Source: Bradyrhizobium sp. AUGA SZCCT0176
GTDB taxonomy: Bacteria > Pseudomonadota > Alphaproteobacteria > Rhizobiales > Xanthobacteraceae
Assembly (NCBI RefSeq): GCF_018130145.1
Contig: NZ_JAFCMB010000001.1
Location: 682,001-746,000 of the forward strand
Reading direction: 5' to 3'
Length of the DNA: 64,000 bases
Both the position numbers and the translations under genes were made by a program. Shown here piece by piece: positions 16,890 through 26,307 of this stretch. A model generated the notes under the pieces. That model did no database searches. It was not told where the DNA came from and saw only the letters and a list, made by a program, of their open reading frames with translations. Position 1 is the first letter of the stretch; each line of letters starts with the position of its first letter.

Positions 16890-18710
16890 ATGACGGTCAC
16901 GGACGAACCGCAAAACCTGCGCAGCCGCGCTTTCGACAAGGAACAGCTGCGGGCGAAGTATATGGAGGAGCGCAACAAGCGGCTCCGCGCCGACGGCAAC
17001 GACCAGTACATCGAGGTCAAGGGACAGCTCGCGCATTATCTGGACGATCCCTATACGCCCGTCACCCCGCGCGATCCCAAGACCGACCATGTCACCTTCG
17101 CCTTCATCGGCGGCGGATTTGCGGGCCTTGCCACCGCCGCGCGGCTGACGGAAGCCGGGATCAAGGATATCCGCATCATCGAGAAGGGCGGCGATTTCGG
17201 CGGCACCTGGTACTGGAACCGTTATCCCGGCGCGCAATGCGATACGGCCTCGATGGTCTATATGCCCTTGCTCGAAGAAACCGGGCACATGCCATCAGAG
17301 AAATACGCGCACGCGCCGGAAATCCTCGCGCATTGCCGGCGCATCGGAAAGCAATACGGCCTCTATGACAACGCGTTGTTCCATACAGAGGTCACCGATC
17401 TGAAATGGGATGAAGCGCATTCGCGCTGGATCATCACCACCAACCGCGGCGATGCCTTCACGGCGCAGTTCGTCGGCATGGGCACGGGCCCGCTGCACGT
17501 GCCGAAACTCCCGGGCATTTCGGGCATCGAGGCCTTCAAGGGACATTCGTTTCACACCAGCCGCTGGGATTACGATTACACCGGCGGCAATCCCACGGGC
17601 GCGCGCATGGACAAGCTTGCCGACAGGCGCGTCGGCATCATCGGCACCGGGGCGACGTCCGTGCAGTGCGTGCCGCATCTGGCGCGCGCGGCCAAAGAAC
17701 TCTACGTTTTCCAGCGCACGCCGTCCTCCGTCGACGTCCGCGCCAACGCGGCGATCGATCCGGAATGGTTTTCGGGGATTGCCACGCCCGGCTGGCAGCA
17801 GCGCTGGCTGGAAAATTTTACGGCCAACCAGGCCGGCGGCAATGCCGAGGAAGATCTGGTTCAGGACGGCTGGACCGACCTGTCGAGGCGCATCCGGGCC
17901 AAGATCATGCAGCTGCCACGCGAGGAGCGGGTTCCGGCCAAGATGTTGGCCGCGTTTGAGGACTCCGACTTCGAGAAGATGGAGGAGATTCGATCCAGGA
18001 TCGACACCACCGTTGATGACCGCGAGACCGCGGCAAAGCTCAAGGCCTGGTACCGCCAGCTCTGCAAGCGGCCATGCTTCCACGATTCCTATCTGCAGGC
18101 GTTCAACACGCCGGGCACGCACCTGGTCGATACCGACGGCAAGGGCGTCGATGGAATCACCGAGAAGGGCGTCGTCGTCGCGGGCAGGGAATACCAGCTC
18201 GACTGCATCATCTACGCCTCGGGTTTCGAGGTCGGCACCGAATACAAGCGGCGCTCCGGCTTCGATATGGCGGGCCGGGGCGGCATAAAACTGTCGGAGC
18301 ATTGGGCCGAGGGCATGCGAACCAAGCACGGCATCCATGTCCACGGCTTTCCCAATGCGTTTTTCGTGCAGCCCACGCAGGGCGCCAACCTGATCTCCAA
18401 CGTGCCGCACAATCTGACCGAGGCCGCAAAGACTATCGCGGTCATGGTCAGGCACGCACAGCAAAACGGCTTCAGGCAGATCGAAGTCACCAGGCAGGCC
18501 GAGGACAAATGGGTCGAACTGCTGTTGACCGGCGCCGGGCGGATGATCGGCGCGCCGGACTGCACCCCCGGCTATTACAACAATGAGGGGCGCGAACCCG
18601 GTCCGGCGGCCAAGCTGAATGTCGGCCATCCGGCAGGCCCGCTGGCCTATTTCAAATATATCGACACGTGGCGCAGCAATGGTGAGTTCGAAGGGTTGGA
18701 GTTCCGCTGA
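16890..18710 (+). CDS. Flavin-containing Baeyer-Villiger-type monooxygenase
   Basis: A 606-residue flavoprotein. It has the FAD motif GGGFAG (residues 74-79), the Baeyer-Villiger fingerprint FKGHSFHTSRWD (216-227, pattern FxGxxxHxxxWD), and a second Rossmann motif for NADPH (GIIGTGATSVQ, about 245-255). The N-terminal extension of about 65 residues before the FAD domain resembles long-chain or steroid BVMOs and phenylacetone-type enzymes with extensions. It inserts oxygen next to a ketone to give an ester or lactone. It is followed 43 nt later by an alkylsulfatase-like hydrolase gene. The start at 16890 has AGGG about 9 nt upstream. Confidence 0.88.
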   Translation: MTVTDEPQNLRSRAFDKEQLRAKYMEERNKRLRADGNDQYIEVKGQLAHYLDDPYTPVTPRDPKTDHVTFAFIGGGFAGLATAARLTEAGIKDIRIIEKGGDFGGTWYWNRYPGAQCDTASMVYMPLLEETGHMPSEKYAHAPEILAHCRRIGKQYGLYDNALFHTEVTDLKWDEAHSRWIITTNRGDAFTAQFVGMGTGPLHVPKLPGISGIEAFKGHSFHTSRWDYDYTGGNPTGARMDKLADRRVGIIGTGATSVQCVPHLARAAKELYVFQRTPSSVDVRANAAIDPEWFSGIATPGWQQRWLENFTANQAGGNAEEDLVQDGWTDLSRRIRAKIMQLPREERVPAKMLAAFEDSDFEKMEEIRSRIDTTVDDRETAAKLKAWYRQLCKRPCFHDSYLQAFNTPGTHLVDTDGKGVDGITEKGVVVAGREYQLDCIIYASGFEVGTEYKRRSGFDMAGRGGIKLSEHWAEGMRTKHGIHVHGFPNAFFVQPTQGANLISNVPHNLTEAAKTIAVMVRHAQQNGFRQIEVTRQAEDKWVELLLTGAGRMIGAPDCTPGYYNNEGREPGPAAKLNVGHPAGPLAYFKYIDTWRSNGEFEGLEFR

Positions 18711-18753
18711 AGCTGTTTTCGGATTCTGTCACGACGCGAGGGAGTGAACGAGT

Positions 18754-20700
18754 ATGACCCAAACAACAAGTGCGGAAGTCCGCAAGGAAACTCCCAAGCA
18801 AGCTTCCGCGCCGGTCATTGCGCAGCATGCGGCGACCCTCAAGGCGCTGCCGTTTTCGGACACGCGCGATTTCGACGATGCGGCGCGGGGCTTCCTCGGC
18901 ACCATCGAAAACGCGAAGGTGACCTCGCCGCAGGGCAGGGTGGTCTGGAGCCTCGAGCCCTATGGCTTTCTTTCGGCCGAGGAAGCCCCCGCGACCGTGG
19001 ATCCGAGCCTGTGGCGGCAGTCGCGCCTCAACATGCATCACGGCCTGTTCGAGGTGGTCCCCGGCGTCTATCAGGTGCGCGGGCTCGACATCGCCAACAT
19101 GACGCTGATCGAGGGCGACAGCGGCGTGATCGTGGTGGACACGCTGACGTCGATCGAGGGCGCCCGCGCCGCGATGGAATTGTACTTCCAGCACCGGGGC
19201 AAGCGCCCGGTCGTGGCCGTGATCTTCACCCATACCCACACCGACCATTGGGGCGGGGCGCGCGGCGTGCTGGACGACGAAATCCTGGCAAGCGGCCGGG
19301 TGCCGATATTAGCGCCGAATTTCTTCATGGAGCACGCGGTCTCCGAAAACATCATCGCCGGGCCCGCGATGCTGCGCCGGGCGCAATATCAGTTCGGGCC
19401 GCTGCTGGCCAAGGGCGTGCAGGGGCAGGTCGATTGCGGTCTCGGCAAGTCGATGGCGGCGGGATCGGTCGCGCTGCTGCGTCCGACCGATTTGATCATT
19501 GCAACCGGCGACAAGCGCACCATCGATGGCCTCGAGTTCGAGTTCCAGATGGCGCCGAACTCCGAGGCGCCGGCGGAGATGCATTTCTTCATTCCGCGCT
19601 ACAAGCTTTTGAATCTCGCGGAGAACTGCACGCATAATTTCCACAATCTGCTGCCGTTCCGTGGTGCCGATGTGCGCGATGCATTGGCGTGGTCGAAGTA
19701 TCTCGGCGAGGCGCTGCAGATGTGGGGCGGCAAGGCCGATGCGATGTGCGGCCAGCACCATTGGCCGGTGTGGGGCCATGATCGGATCGACACCATGATC
19801 CGACAGCAGCGCGATCTTTATAAATTCGCGCATGACCAGACCATCCGCCTGATGAACCACGGCCTCACCGCGGCCGAAATCGCCGAAACAATCCGTCTGC
19901 CGGCGAGCCTCGACGGCGCCTGGCACGGACGCGGTTACTACGGCCATATCAGGCACAATGTGAAGGCGATCTACCAGAAATATCTCGGCTGGTATGACGC
20001 CAATCCGGTCAATCTCGATCCGCTGCCGCCGGTCGAATCCGGCCGGAAATATGTCGAGTATATGGGCGGTGCGGAGGCGATCCTCGATCGCGCCCGAAAA
20101 GACTTCGCCAAGGGCGAGTTTCGCTTTGTGGCGCAGGCCGTCGGCCATCTGGTGTTCGCCGATCCCGACAATCAGGCCGCGCGCGCGATGCTGGCCGATA
20201 CGCTCGAGCAGCTTGGCTATGCTTCGGAGAGTTCGACCTGGCGCAACGCCTATCTGTTCGGTGCGCAGGAATTGCGGCTGGGCATGCCGAAGGTGCCGGC
20301 ACGCGCGGCGATGCCGCGCGAAACGCTGGCCGCGTTGCGCACCGAGCAGCTATGGGACGTGCTCGGCGTGCGCCTCAACGGCCCCAAGGCCGAAGGCAAG
20401 CGTATCGTGCTGAATTGGCATTTTACGGACACCAACGAAAGCTTCGTGCTCAATCTGGAGAACAGCGCGCTGACTTACGTGGCGGGCGCACAGGCGGCGG
20501 ACGCCGATGCGACGTTCACGCTGGCGCGCAGCGTGCTCGACGAAGTCATCGCCAAGCTGACGACGTTTCCAGAAGCGGTCGGCAGCGGCGCGATCAAGGT
20601 CACCGGCAATCCGATGCGGCTTGGCGAATTGATGATGCTGATGGACGAATTCCCTCGCATGTTCGAGATCGTCGAGCCGAAGCGGACAGCGGTGAGTTGA
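18754..20700 (+). CDS. Alkylsulfatase-type metallo-beta-lactamase-fold hydrolase (SdsA1/BDS1 family)
   Basis: A 648-residue protein with the three-part layout of class III alkylsulfatases. The metallo-beta-lactamase domain carries the zinc motif HTHTDH (His160, His162, Asp164, His165). A dimerisation helical domain with Cys/His-containing MCGQHHWPVWG (about residues 330-340) follows. The last 120 residues form an SCP2-like hydrophobic-binding domain (LNWHFTDTNESFVLNLEN). Family members cleave primary or secondary alkyl sulfate esters. I see no signal peptide, unlike secreted SdsA1, so it should act in the cytoplasm. It is probably co-transcribed with the monooxygenase before it. Confidence 0.85.
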   Translation: MTQTTSAEVRKETPKQASAPVIAQHAATLKALPFSDTRDFDDAARGFLGTIENAKVTSPQGRVVWSLEPYGFLSAEEAPATVDPSLWRQSRLNMHHGLFEVVPGVYQVRGLDIANMTLIEGDSGVIVVDTLTSIEGARAAMELYFQHRGKRPVVAVIFTHTHTDHWGGARGVLDDEILASGRVPILAPNFFMEHAVSENIIAGPAMLRRAQYQFGPLLAKGVQGQVDCGLGKSMAAGSVALLRPTDLIIATGDKRTIDGLEFEFQMAPNSEAPAEMHFFIPRYKLLNLAENCTHNFHNLLPFRGADVRDALAWSKYLGEALQMWGGKADAMCGQHHWPVWGHDRIDTMIRQQRDLYKFAHDQTIRLMNHGLTAAEIAETIRLPASLDGAWHGRGYYGHIRHNVKAIYQKYLGWYDANPVNLDPLPPVESGRKYVEYMGGAEAILDRARKDFAKGEFRFVAQAVGHLVFADPDNQAARAMLADTLEQLGYASESSTWRNAYLFGAQELRLGMPKVPARAAMPRETLAALRTEQLWDVLGVRLNGPKAEGKRIVLNWHFTDTNESFVLNLENSALTYVAGAQAADADATFTLARSVLDEVIAKLTTFPEAVGSGAIKVTGNPMRLGELMMLMDEFPRMFEIVEPKRTAVS

Positions 20701-20712
20701 GCACCGCCCGTC

Positions 20713-20814
20713 GTCATCGCCCGCGAAAAGCGGGCGATCCAGTATTCCAGAGACGTTGATGATAGAGCGGAGAGGCCGCGGCGTACTGGATACCTCGCCT
20801 CCGCGGGGCATGAC
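20713..20814. repeat. Intergenic palindromic repeat, family C
   Basis: It starts GTCATCGCCCGCGAAAAGCG and ends GCGGGGCATGAC. An inner pair, ATCCAGTA / TACTGGAT, is also inverted, so the whole can fold into a long hairpin. It sits between convergent 3' ends. I see only one copy in the window. Confidence 0.7.
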
Positions 20815-20833
20815 AGTTTTGTGTGGGCCAGCA

Positions 20834-22258
20834 TCACGCCGCGTGCGATCCCACCGTCCTGCGGTACAACGCGCTGTAGAGTGACGCCGAAAGATCCCAG
20901 CTAAAGGACCGCGCCATGGCGCTGCGACGCATCAGGTCGAGGCGGTCTTTCGCCGTGAAGGCATCGAACGCGCGGCGCACGCCGCCGAGGAAGGACTCCG
21001 CCGAAGGCTGCGAGAACAGGAAGCCGGTCTCGCCGTCCTTGATGGTCTCCGCCAGCCCGCCGGTCTGGTGACCGATCGGCAGCGATCCGAACCGCTGCGC
21101 ATACATCTGGCTCAGTCCGCACGGTTCGAACCGCGAAGGCATCAGCGTGAAATCGCTGCCGGCGAAAATTCGCCTCGCCTGTCCATCGTTGAAACCGATG
21201 ACGACGCCGATCGCGTCCGGCCTGCGGCGATGCGCATCGACCAGCGCCTGTTCGATATACGGCTCACCGCTGCCGGTGACGACGATTTGTCCGCCGGCCT
21301 CGACGATCGCGTCGGCGGCGGACAGAACGAGGTCGATGCCCTTTTGATGCACGAGGCGGGCGACCAGACCGAAGATCGGACCGCGCGATACCGCAAGACC
21401 AAACTGCTTGCGGACGTAGTCGGCGTTGGCTTGCTTGCCTTGCCAATCGCCGGCGCCGAACTGCTGCGCCAGTTGCGCGCAGGCGCGCGGATCCCAGCTT
21501 TCGTCGATGCCGTTCAGGATGCCGGTCAATTCCGAAGCGTCCGAGCGTTGCCGCAGCAAGCCCTCGAGCCCGCAGCCAAGCTCGGGCGTCGTGATCTCTT
21601 TCGCGTAGGTCGCGCTGACCGTGGTCAGATGCGAGGCGTAAACGATGCCGCCCTTCAAGAACGACATCTGATCGTAGAACTCGAGACCGTCGATGTGGAA
21701 GGAGGCTTCGGGCGCCCCGATCCGCCGCAGCGACTCCCGCGGGAACAGCCCCTGATAGGCCAGGTTGTGAATGGTCAGGATCGAGGGGATCTTGACACCT
21801 TTCCAGGCGAGGTAGGCTGGTACGAGTGCGGCCTGCCAGTCATTGGCGTGGACCAGATCCGCTGCCCAATTCTTGTCCAGACTGCCTGCGGCGAGTTCGG
21901 CCGCGGCAGATGCAAATCGTCCGAAGCGGATGTCGTTATCCGGCCAGTCGCGCCCGGATTCGTCGCCGTAGGGGTTACCCGGCCGGTCGTAAAGTTGTGG
22001 GCACAACAGTACATAAACTGGCAGGCCGTCTCGCGTCGACGCCCGGCCGAGCGAGCAGGCCGGCATCTCGGCCAAAGGCGCGCATTGCCCAACGATTTCA
22101 ATGTGGGTGAACTGTTCGAGGATGTCCCGGTAGCCGGGCAACATGATCCGGACGTCGCTCCACGGGCGCAGCGCCCGGGGCAGGGCGGCGGAAACGGCGG
22201 CAAGACCGCCCACCCGGACGAAGTCATCCATTTCCGTGGTTACGAATAAGACCTTCAA
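20834..22258 (-). CDS. glgA: Glycogen/starch synthase-like glycosyltransferase (GT5), divergent
   Basis: A 474-residue GT-B glycosyltransferase. It has the N-terminal GlgA start KVLFVTTEMDDFVRVGGLA, the acceptor-site HANDWQAALVPAYLAWKG, HNLAYQGLFPRE, NGIDESWDP, RLVHQKGIDLVL, and the C-terminal PSRFEPCGLSQMYAQRFGSLPI with the family's catalytic Glu. The usual KxGGLxDV loop that binds ADP-glucose reads RVGGLAAV here, so the lysine is arginine and the aspartate is lost. I chose TTG at 22258, with GAGGG 6 nt before it; TTG at 22276 is an alternative. No other glycogen genes are nearby, so its role as the main glycogen synthase is doubtful. Confidence 0.78.
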   Translation of the reverse strand: MKVLFVTTEMDDFVRVGGLAAVSAALPRALRPWSDVRIMLPGYRDILEQFTHIEIVGQCAPLAEMPACSLGRASTRDGLPVYVLLCPQLYDRPGNPYGDESGRDWPDNDIRFGRFASAAAELAAGSLDKNWAADLVHANDWQAALVPAYLAWKGVKIPSILTIHNLAYQGLFPRESLRRIGAPEASFHIDGLEFYDQMSFLKGGIVYASHLTTVSATYAKEITTPELGCGLEGLLRQRSDASELTGILNGIDESWDPRACAQLAQQFGAGDWQGKQANADYVRKQFGLAVSRGPIFGLVARLVHQKGIDLVLSAADAIVEAGGQIVVTGSGEPYIEQALVDAHRRRPDAIGVVIGFNDGQARRIFAGSDFTLMPSRFEPCGLSQMYAQRFGSLPIGHQTGGLAETIKDGETGFLFSQPSAESFLGGVRRAFDAFTAKDRLDLMRRSAMARSFSWDLSASLYSALYRRTVGSHAA

Positions 22259-22449
22259 GGAACGCCCTCGCACCAACCCTGACTATGACTTATGCAAGAA
22301 AAGGTCCAACTTTCATCGACGGCAATGCGCCAGATAGCCGGTGGTTCCTGGAGAAACGCTTCCATGCCGTGGCCGCGCAATTTAGGGTCATGCCGCGCCA
22401 GGAAAACCAAAGGCGAACGAGAAGCCGCAAGGCCGAGGGAGCTTTGAGT

Positions 22450-23655
22450 ATGACTATAGATAATCCAGATGAGGGGAATTTGACAGGGAGCTTCGCCGGC
22501 CTGCGCGTTATAGATTTTTCAACCACGATCGCCGGACCCCACTGCACGCGGATGCTCGCCGACATGGGCGCCGAGGTCATCAAGATCGAAACCGTCGAAG
22601 GCGAGACGATGCGGACCCGCCCGCCGGTGCGGAACAACTGCAGCACCGCGTTCGGGCAGCTCAATGTTGGCAAGAACAGCCTCGTGCTCGACCTGAAATC
22701 GCCGGCTGGCGTGGAAGCCGTTCGCCGGCTGGTCGCGGGCGCGGACGTGCTGGTCGAGAATTTTCGGCCCGGTGTGATGCGGCGATTGAAGCTCGATTAC
22801 GCTTCACTGCACGCCCTCAATCCGAAACTGATTTACTGCTCGATCTCCGGCTACGGCCAGACCGGGCCCTCGGCCGAACTGCCGGCCTATGCGCCGGTGA
22901 TCCATGCTGCCTCTGGATATGAAATGGCGCATCTGGCCTATCAGCCTGGGCGCACCCGGCCGGACTATTGCGGCATCTATCATGCCGACGTGCTGACAGG
23001 CGTCTACGCGTTCGGCGCGATCTCGGCGGCGCTGTATCAGCTTGCCCACAGCGAAAAGGGCCAGCACATCGACGTTTCGATGCTGGAATCGATGCTGAGT
23101 CTGACACTGAACGAATTGCAGTGGTCGCAATTCGAGGTCAAGGCGACGCAGCGGCCGATGTTCGGCCCGATCGAAACGTCGGACGGTTATGTCATGGTCG
23201 CGATCGCCAGCGAAAAAACCTTCCAGAGCCTGATGAAGGTGATCGGTCATCCCGAGTGGGTCAGCGACCCGCGCTTTGCGAAATATTCCGATCGCCGTGA
23301 AAACTGGGGCAGCCTGATGGAGGGCGTCGAGGCGTGGTCGCGCGCGGTGACGACCGAGCATTGTCTCGTCGCGCTCAATGAGCGCGGCGTGCCGTCATCG
23401 GCCTATCGCACGGTGGCCGAGGCGCTGAAGGATCCGCAGATCGCCCATCGCGGCGCGTTGGCGGAGGTCCAGGATGGCGGCGGCAGCTTCAAGGTCCTCA
23501 ACCTGCCGTTCCGCATGTCGGGCGCCAGGGTTTCTGCCGCGAAACGCATGTCGACGCTTGGCGAGCACACGCGTGCCTATCTGAAAGAGACCGGGCTGTC
23601 GGAAGACGAAATCGCGGCCTTTGCCGGCAAACCGCCGAAGTCGGCGCGCGGTTGA
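22450..23655 (+). CDS. CaiB/BaiF-family CoA-transferase (type III)
   Basis: A 401-residue protein with the family start LRVIDFSTTIAGPHCTRMLA, the CoA-binding loop ADVLVENFRPGVM, and the catalytic aspartate at about Asp180 (IYHADVLTG). It would move CoA from a CoA ester to a carboxylic acid. GAGGGAG lies 9 nt before the ATG at 22450; upstream in-frame codons lack family similarity. It precedes a five-gene ABC transporter operon by 153 nt. This suggests that an imported acid is activated as a CoA thioester. Confidence 0.86.
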   Translation: MTIDNPDEGNLTGSFAGLRVIDFSTTIAGPHCTRMLADMGAEVIKIETVEGETMRTRPPVRNNCSTAFGQLNVGKNSLVLDLKSPAGVEAVRRLVAGADVLVENFRPGVMRRLKLDYASLHALNPKLIYCSISGYGQTGPSAELPAYAPVIHAASGYEMAHLAYQPGRTRPDYCGIYHADVLTGVYAFGAISAALYQLAHSEKGQHIDVSMLESMLSLTLNELQWSQFEVKATQRPMFGPIETSDGYVMVAIASEKTFQSLMKVIGHPEWVSDPRFAKYSDRRENWGSLMEGVEAWSRAVTTEHCLVALNERGVPSSAYRTVAEALKDPQIAHRGALAEVQDGGGSFKVLNLPFRMSGARVSAAKRMSTLGEHTRAYLKETGLSEDEIAAFAGKPPKSARG

Positions 23656-23808
23656 GGGAAATCGCGCTTCGGCGACGAGGCTTGAGCCTGCGGCTTTTCA
23701 TCCCGCTTTGGGAACGGTCTTGCCCGGGGCTGCGATTCCAGACAATCTTACCGTCAGCCATCGACGATCCGGAACACCGGACGGACGACACTTTGAGAGG
23801 GAGCATCC

Positions 23809-25350
23809 ATGACAGCTGCGGTCCGTTCGAGCGCACTCGCGCGAGTATTTCTTGTGGCGGGATTTGCGGTCTCGCTCTGTGCTGTTCCCGCCAACGCCCA
23901 GAAGAAGGGCGGCAGCATCACGATGGGGCTGGAACTCGATATTGCAGGCTTCGACCCGCTGAAGGTCGGCGTGTACGATACGGCCGCCTTGACGGCGGCT
24001 GCGGCGATCTTCGACACCCTCACCTATCTCGATGACAAGGGCGTCGTGCAACCAAAGCTTGCACTGTCCTGGTCGTCCTCCGAAGATTTCAAGACCTGGA
24101 CCTTCAAGCTGCGGCCCGGAGTCAAATTCCACGACGGCACACCGTTCAATGCACAAGCCTTCAAGGACAATGTCGACCGGCAGAAGGATCCCGCCAACAA
24201 GTGCCGTTGCGCGTTTTACATTTCGTTCGTCAATTCCGTGGAGGCGCTCGACGAACTGACGGTGGTCTATAATCTGAAGGACCCTTCGGTGAACATGCCG
24301 GCGCTGGTGAGCTTCGCAAGCGGGAACAATTCCGTGCATTCACCGACGGCGTGGAAAGCCAAGGGAGACGACTACAACCGCAATCCGGTCGGCACCGGAC
24401 CGTTCATATTGAAATCCTGGACCGCGGGCGACCGCTTGGTGCTTGAGAAGAACCCGGACTACTGGGACAAGGACCGCGTTTATCTCGATCGCATCGTCCT
24501 GAAGCCGCTGCCGGACGCGCAGTCGCGTTTCGCCAGCCTGCAATCCGGCGAAGCCGATGTCGTCTGGGACGACGAGGCTGACGCCGACAATATCCAGAAG
24601 GCGCAGAAGGATCCGAGGCTGACGGTGCATACCTATGCCGGCTCCGGCGCGGCGGTCGCCGCCTTCAACACAAAAGTCGCACCGTTCGACGACGTGCGCG
24701 TGCGCCAGGCGCTGGTGATGGCGCTCGACCGCAAGAAGATGTCGCAGGCGCTGACCAATGGTCTCGCAAGGCCGGCGACCAACCCCTATGGCGACGGCTC
24801 CTGGGTGAAGTGCAAGGATGACGGCGCGCTTCCCGAAGACGCCGAGAAGGCGAAGGCGCTGATCAAGGAATACGGCAAGCCGGTCGAGTTCAAGATGCTC
24901 GTCACGGCGACGCCGCGCGGGCGCGCCACCGGCCAGGTGCTGCAGCAGTTCTGGAAACGGGTCGGCGCCAACATGGAAATCGAGCAGGTTGACCAGGCCA
25001 CGATCCCGCCACGTGCCTTCATGCGCCAGTTCCAGGTCACGCCATGGCGGATCGTCGATCTCGCCGATCCCGACGTCCAGATGTATGCCAATTTCCGCAC
25101 CGGCAGCCCGGTTGCGCTGGCCAATTACTCGAACCCGGAACTCGATCAATTGCTGGACCGCGCGCGGGTCACCGCCGACCAGGCCAAGCGCGCCGAGGAT
25201 TACTGCGCCATCAGCCGGCTCATCAACAAGGAAGCGATCTGGTACTGGACTTTCCAGAACACCTATTACGCAATGTCGAGCGCGAAGGTTAAAGGCTTGC
25301 CGAAGATGTACAGCGGAATCGTCGACGTATCCCGCGTCTGGCTGGAATAA
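23809..25350 (+). CDS. ABC transporter substrate-binding protein, peptide/nickel/opine family 5
   Basis: A 513-residue periplasmic binding protein. The signal peptide (about residues 1-29) ends ANAQK. The mature protein has the family 5 hallmarks: PKLALSWSSSEDFKTWTFKLRPGVKFHDGTPF in pieces around residues 82-113, NPVGTGPFILKSW, and NTKVAPFDDVRVRQALVMALDR. It delivers peptides, opines, sugars or other ligands to the membrane complex encoded next. A strong GAGAGGGAG ribosome site precedes the ATG. It is the first gene of a tight operon with permeases and ATPases. Confidence 0.9.
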   Translation: MTAAVRSSALARVFLVAGFAVSLCAVPANAQKKGGSITMGLELDIAGFDPLKVGVYDTAALTAAAAIFDTLTYLDDKGVVQPKLALSWSSSEDFKTWTFKLRPGVKFHDGTPFNAQAFKDNVDRQKDPANKCRCAFYISFVNSVEALDELTVVYNLKDPSVNMPALVSFASGNNSVHSPTAWKAKGDDYNRNPVGTGPFILKSWTAGDRLVLEKNPDYWDKDRVYLDRIVLKPLPDAQSRFASLQSGEADVVWDDEADADNIQKAQKDPRLTVHTYAGSGAAVAAFNTKVAPFDDVRVRQALVMALDRKKMSQALTNGLARPATNPYGDGSWVKCKDDGALPEDAEKAKALIKEYGKPVEFKMLVTATPRGRATGQVLQQFWKRVGANMEIEQVDQATIPPRAFMRQFQVTPWRIVDLADPDVQMYANFRTGSPVALANYSNPELDQLLDRARVTADQAKRAEDYCAISRLINKEAIWYWTFQNTYYAMSSAKVKGLPKMYSGIVDVSRVWLE

Positions 25351-25356
25351 CAGCGC

Positions 25357-26307
25357 ATGCTGGGTTTCGTCGCGCGAAGGCTCCTGTATCTCGTGCCGGT
25401 GCTGATCGCGGTATCGCTGCTGACGTTTCTGATCGCGTCGCTGCTGCCGGGCGATCTCGCCTACACGATCCTCGGCGATCAGGCGACGCCGGAGAAGGTC
25501 GCAGCCCTTCGTCAGGAAATGGGATTGGACCAGCCGATCTGGGTCCGTTACTTCGGCTGGCTCGGCAACATCCTCCAAGGCGATCTGGGCCGATCGTTCC
25601 GCACCGGGCAAACCGTATTGCAGGCGGTTACCGAGCGGCTTCCGATCTCGCTGGAACTCATGGTCCTGGCCCAGGTCATCGCGCTTGCGATCGGCGTTCC
25701 CCTGGCGATCATTTGCGCGGCGCGCAGCGGCGGTTCGTTCGATCGCTTCATGACCGGCACCGCTTTCGGCATGCTGTCGGTGCCGACTTTCCTGTCGGCG
25801 ATCCTGCTGATCTATCTGTTTGCGGTGGAGCTGCGCTGGCTGCCGGCAACGGGCTACGTGCCGTTCGGCGAAGATCCGGCCAAAAACCTGCGGTTCATGG
25901 TGCTGCCCGCGTTGACGCTGGCGCTCGCCGAATGGCCCGGCATCATGCGCGTGCTTCGCTCCGACATGATCGCGACGCTGCAGGAAGATTATATCGCGCT
26001 GGCCAAGGCCAAGGGCCTGAAGGCGTCGCGCATCCTGTTCGTGCACGCGCTGAAGCCTTCGTCGCTGACGCTGGTCACGATCACCGGAATCAATATCGGG
26101 CGATTGATCGGCGGCGCCGTCATCGTCGAGACGGTTTTTGCGCTGCCGGGAATTGGCCGGCTCCTGGTCGGCGCCATCACCACGCGCGACCTCATCATTC
26201 TGCAGGGCGTGGTGCTGCTGGTCGGGGCAGGGTTCGTGCTGATCAACTTCATCGTCGATATGCTCTACGCCATGCTCGATCCGAGGATCCGCCATGGCCA
26301 CGCTTGA
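25357..26307 (+). CDS. ABC transporter permease, DppB type
   Basis: A 316-residue permease with an N-terminal helix (VARRLLYLVPVLIAVSLLTF), the DppB-specific periplasmic loop VAALRQEMGLDQPIWVRYF, about six helices, and the EAA loop DYIALAKAKGLKASRILFVH (about residues 210-229). It pairs with the DppC-type protein encoded by the next gene to form the membrane channel. It starts 6 nt after the binding-protein stop and overlaps the next gene by 14 nt. Confidence 0.92.
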   Translation: MLGFVARRLLYLVPVLIAVSLLTFLIASLLPGDLAYTILGDQATPEKVAALRQEMGLDQPIWVRYFGWLGNILQGDLGRSFRTGQTVLQAVTERLPISLELMVLAQVIALAIGVPLAIICAARSGGSFDRFMTGTAFGMLSVPTFLSAILLIYLFAVELRWLPATGYVPFGEDPAKNLRFMVLPALTLALAEWPGIMRVLRSDMIATLQEDYIALAKAKGLKASRILFVHALKPSSLTLVTITGINIGRLIGGAVIVETVFALPGIGRLLVGAITTRDLIILQGVVLLVGAGFVLINFIVDMLYAMLDPRIRHGHA

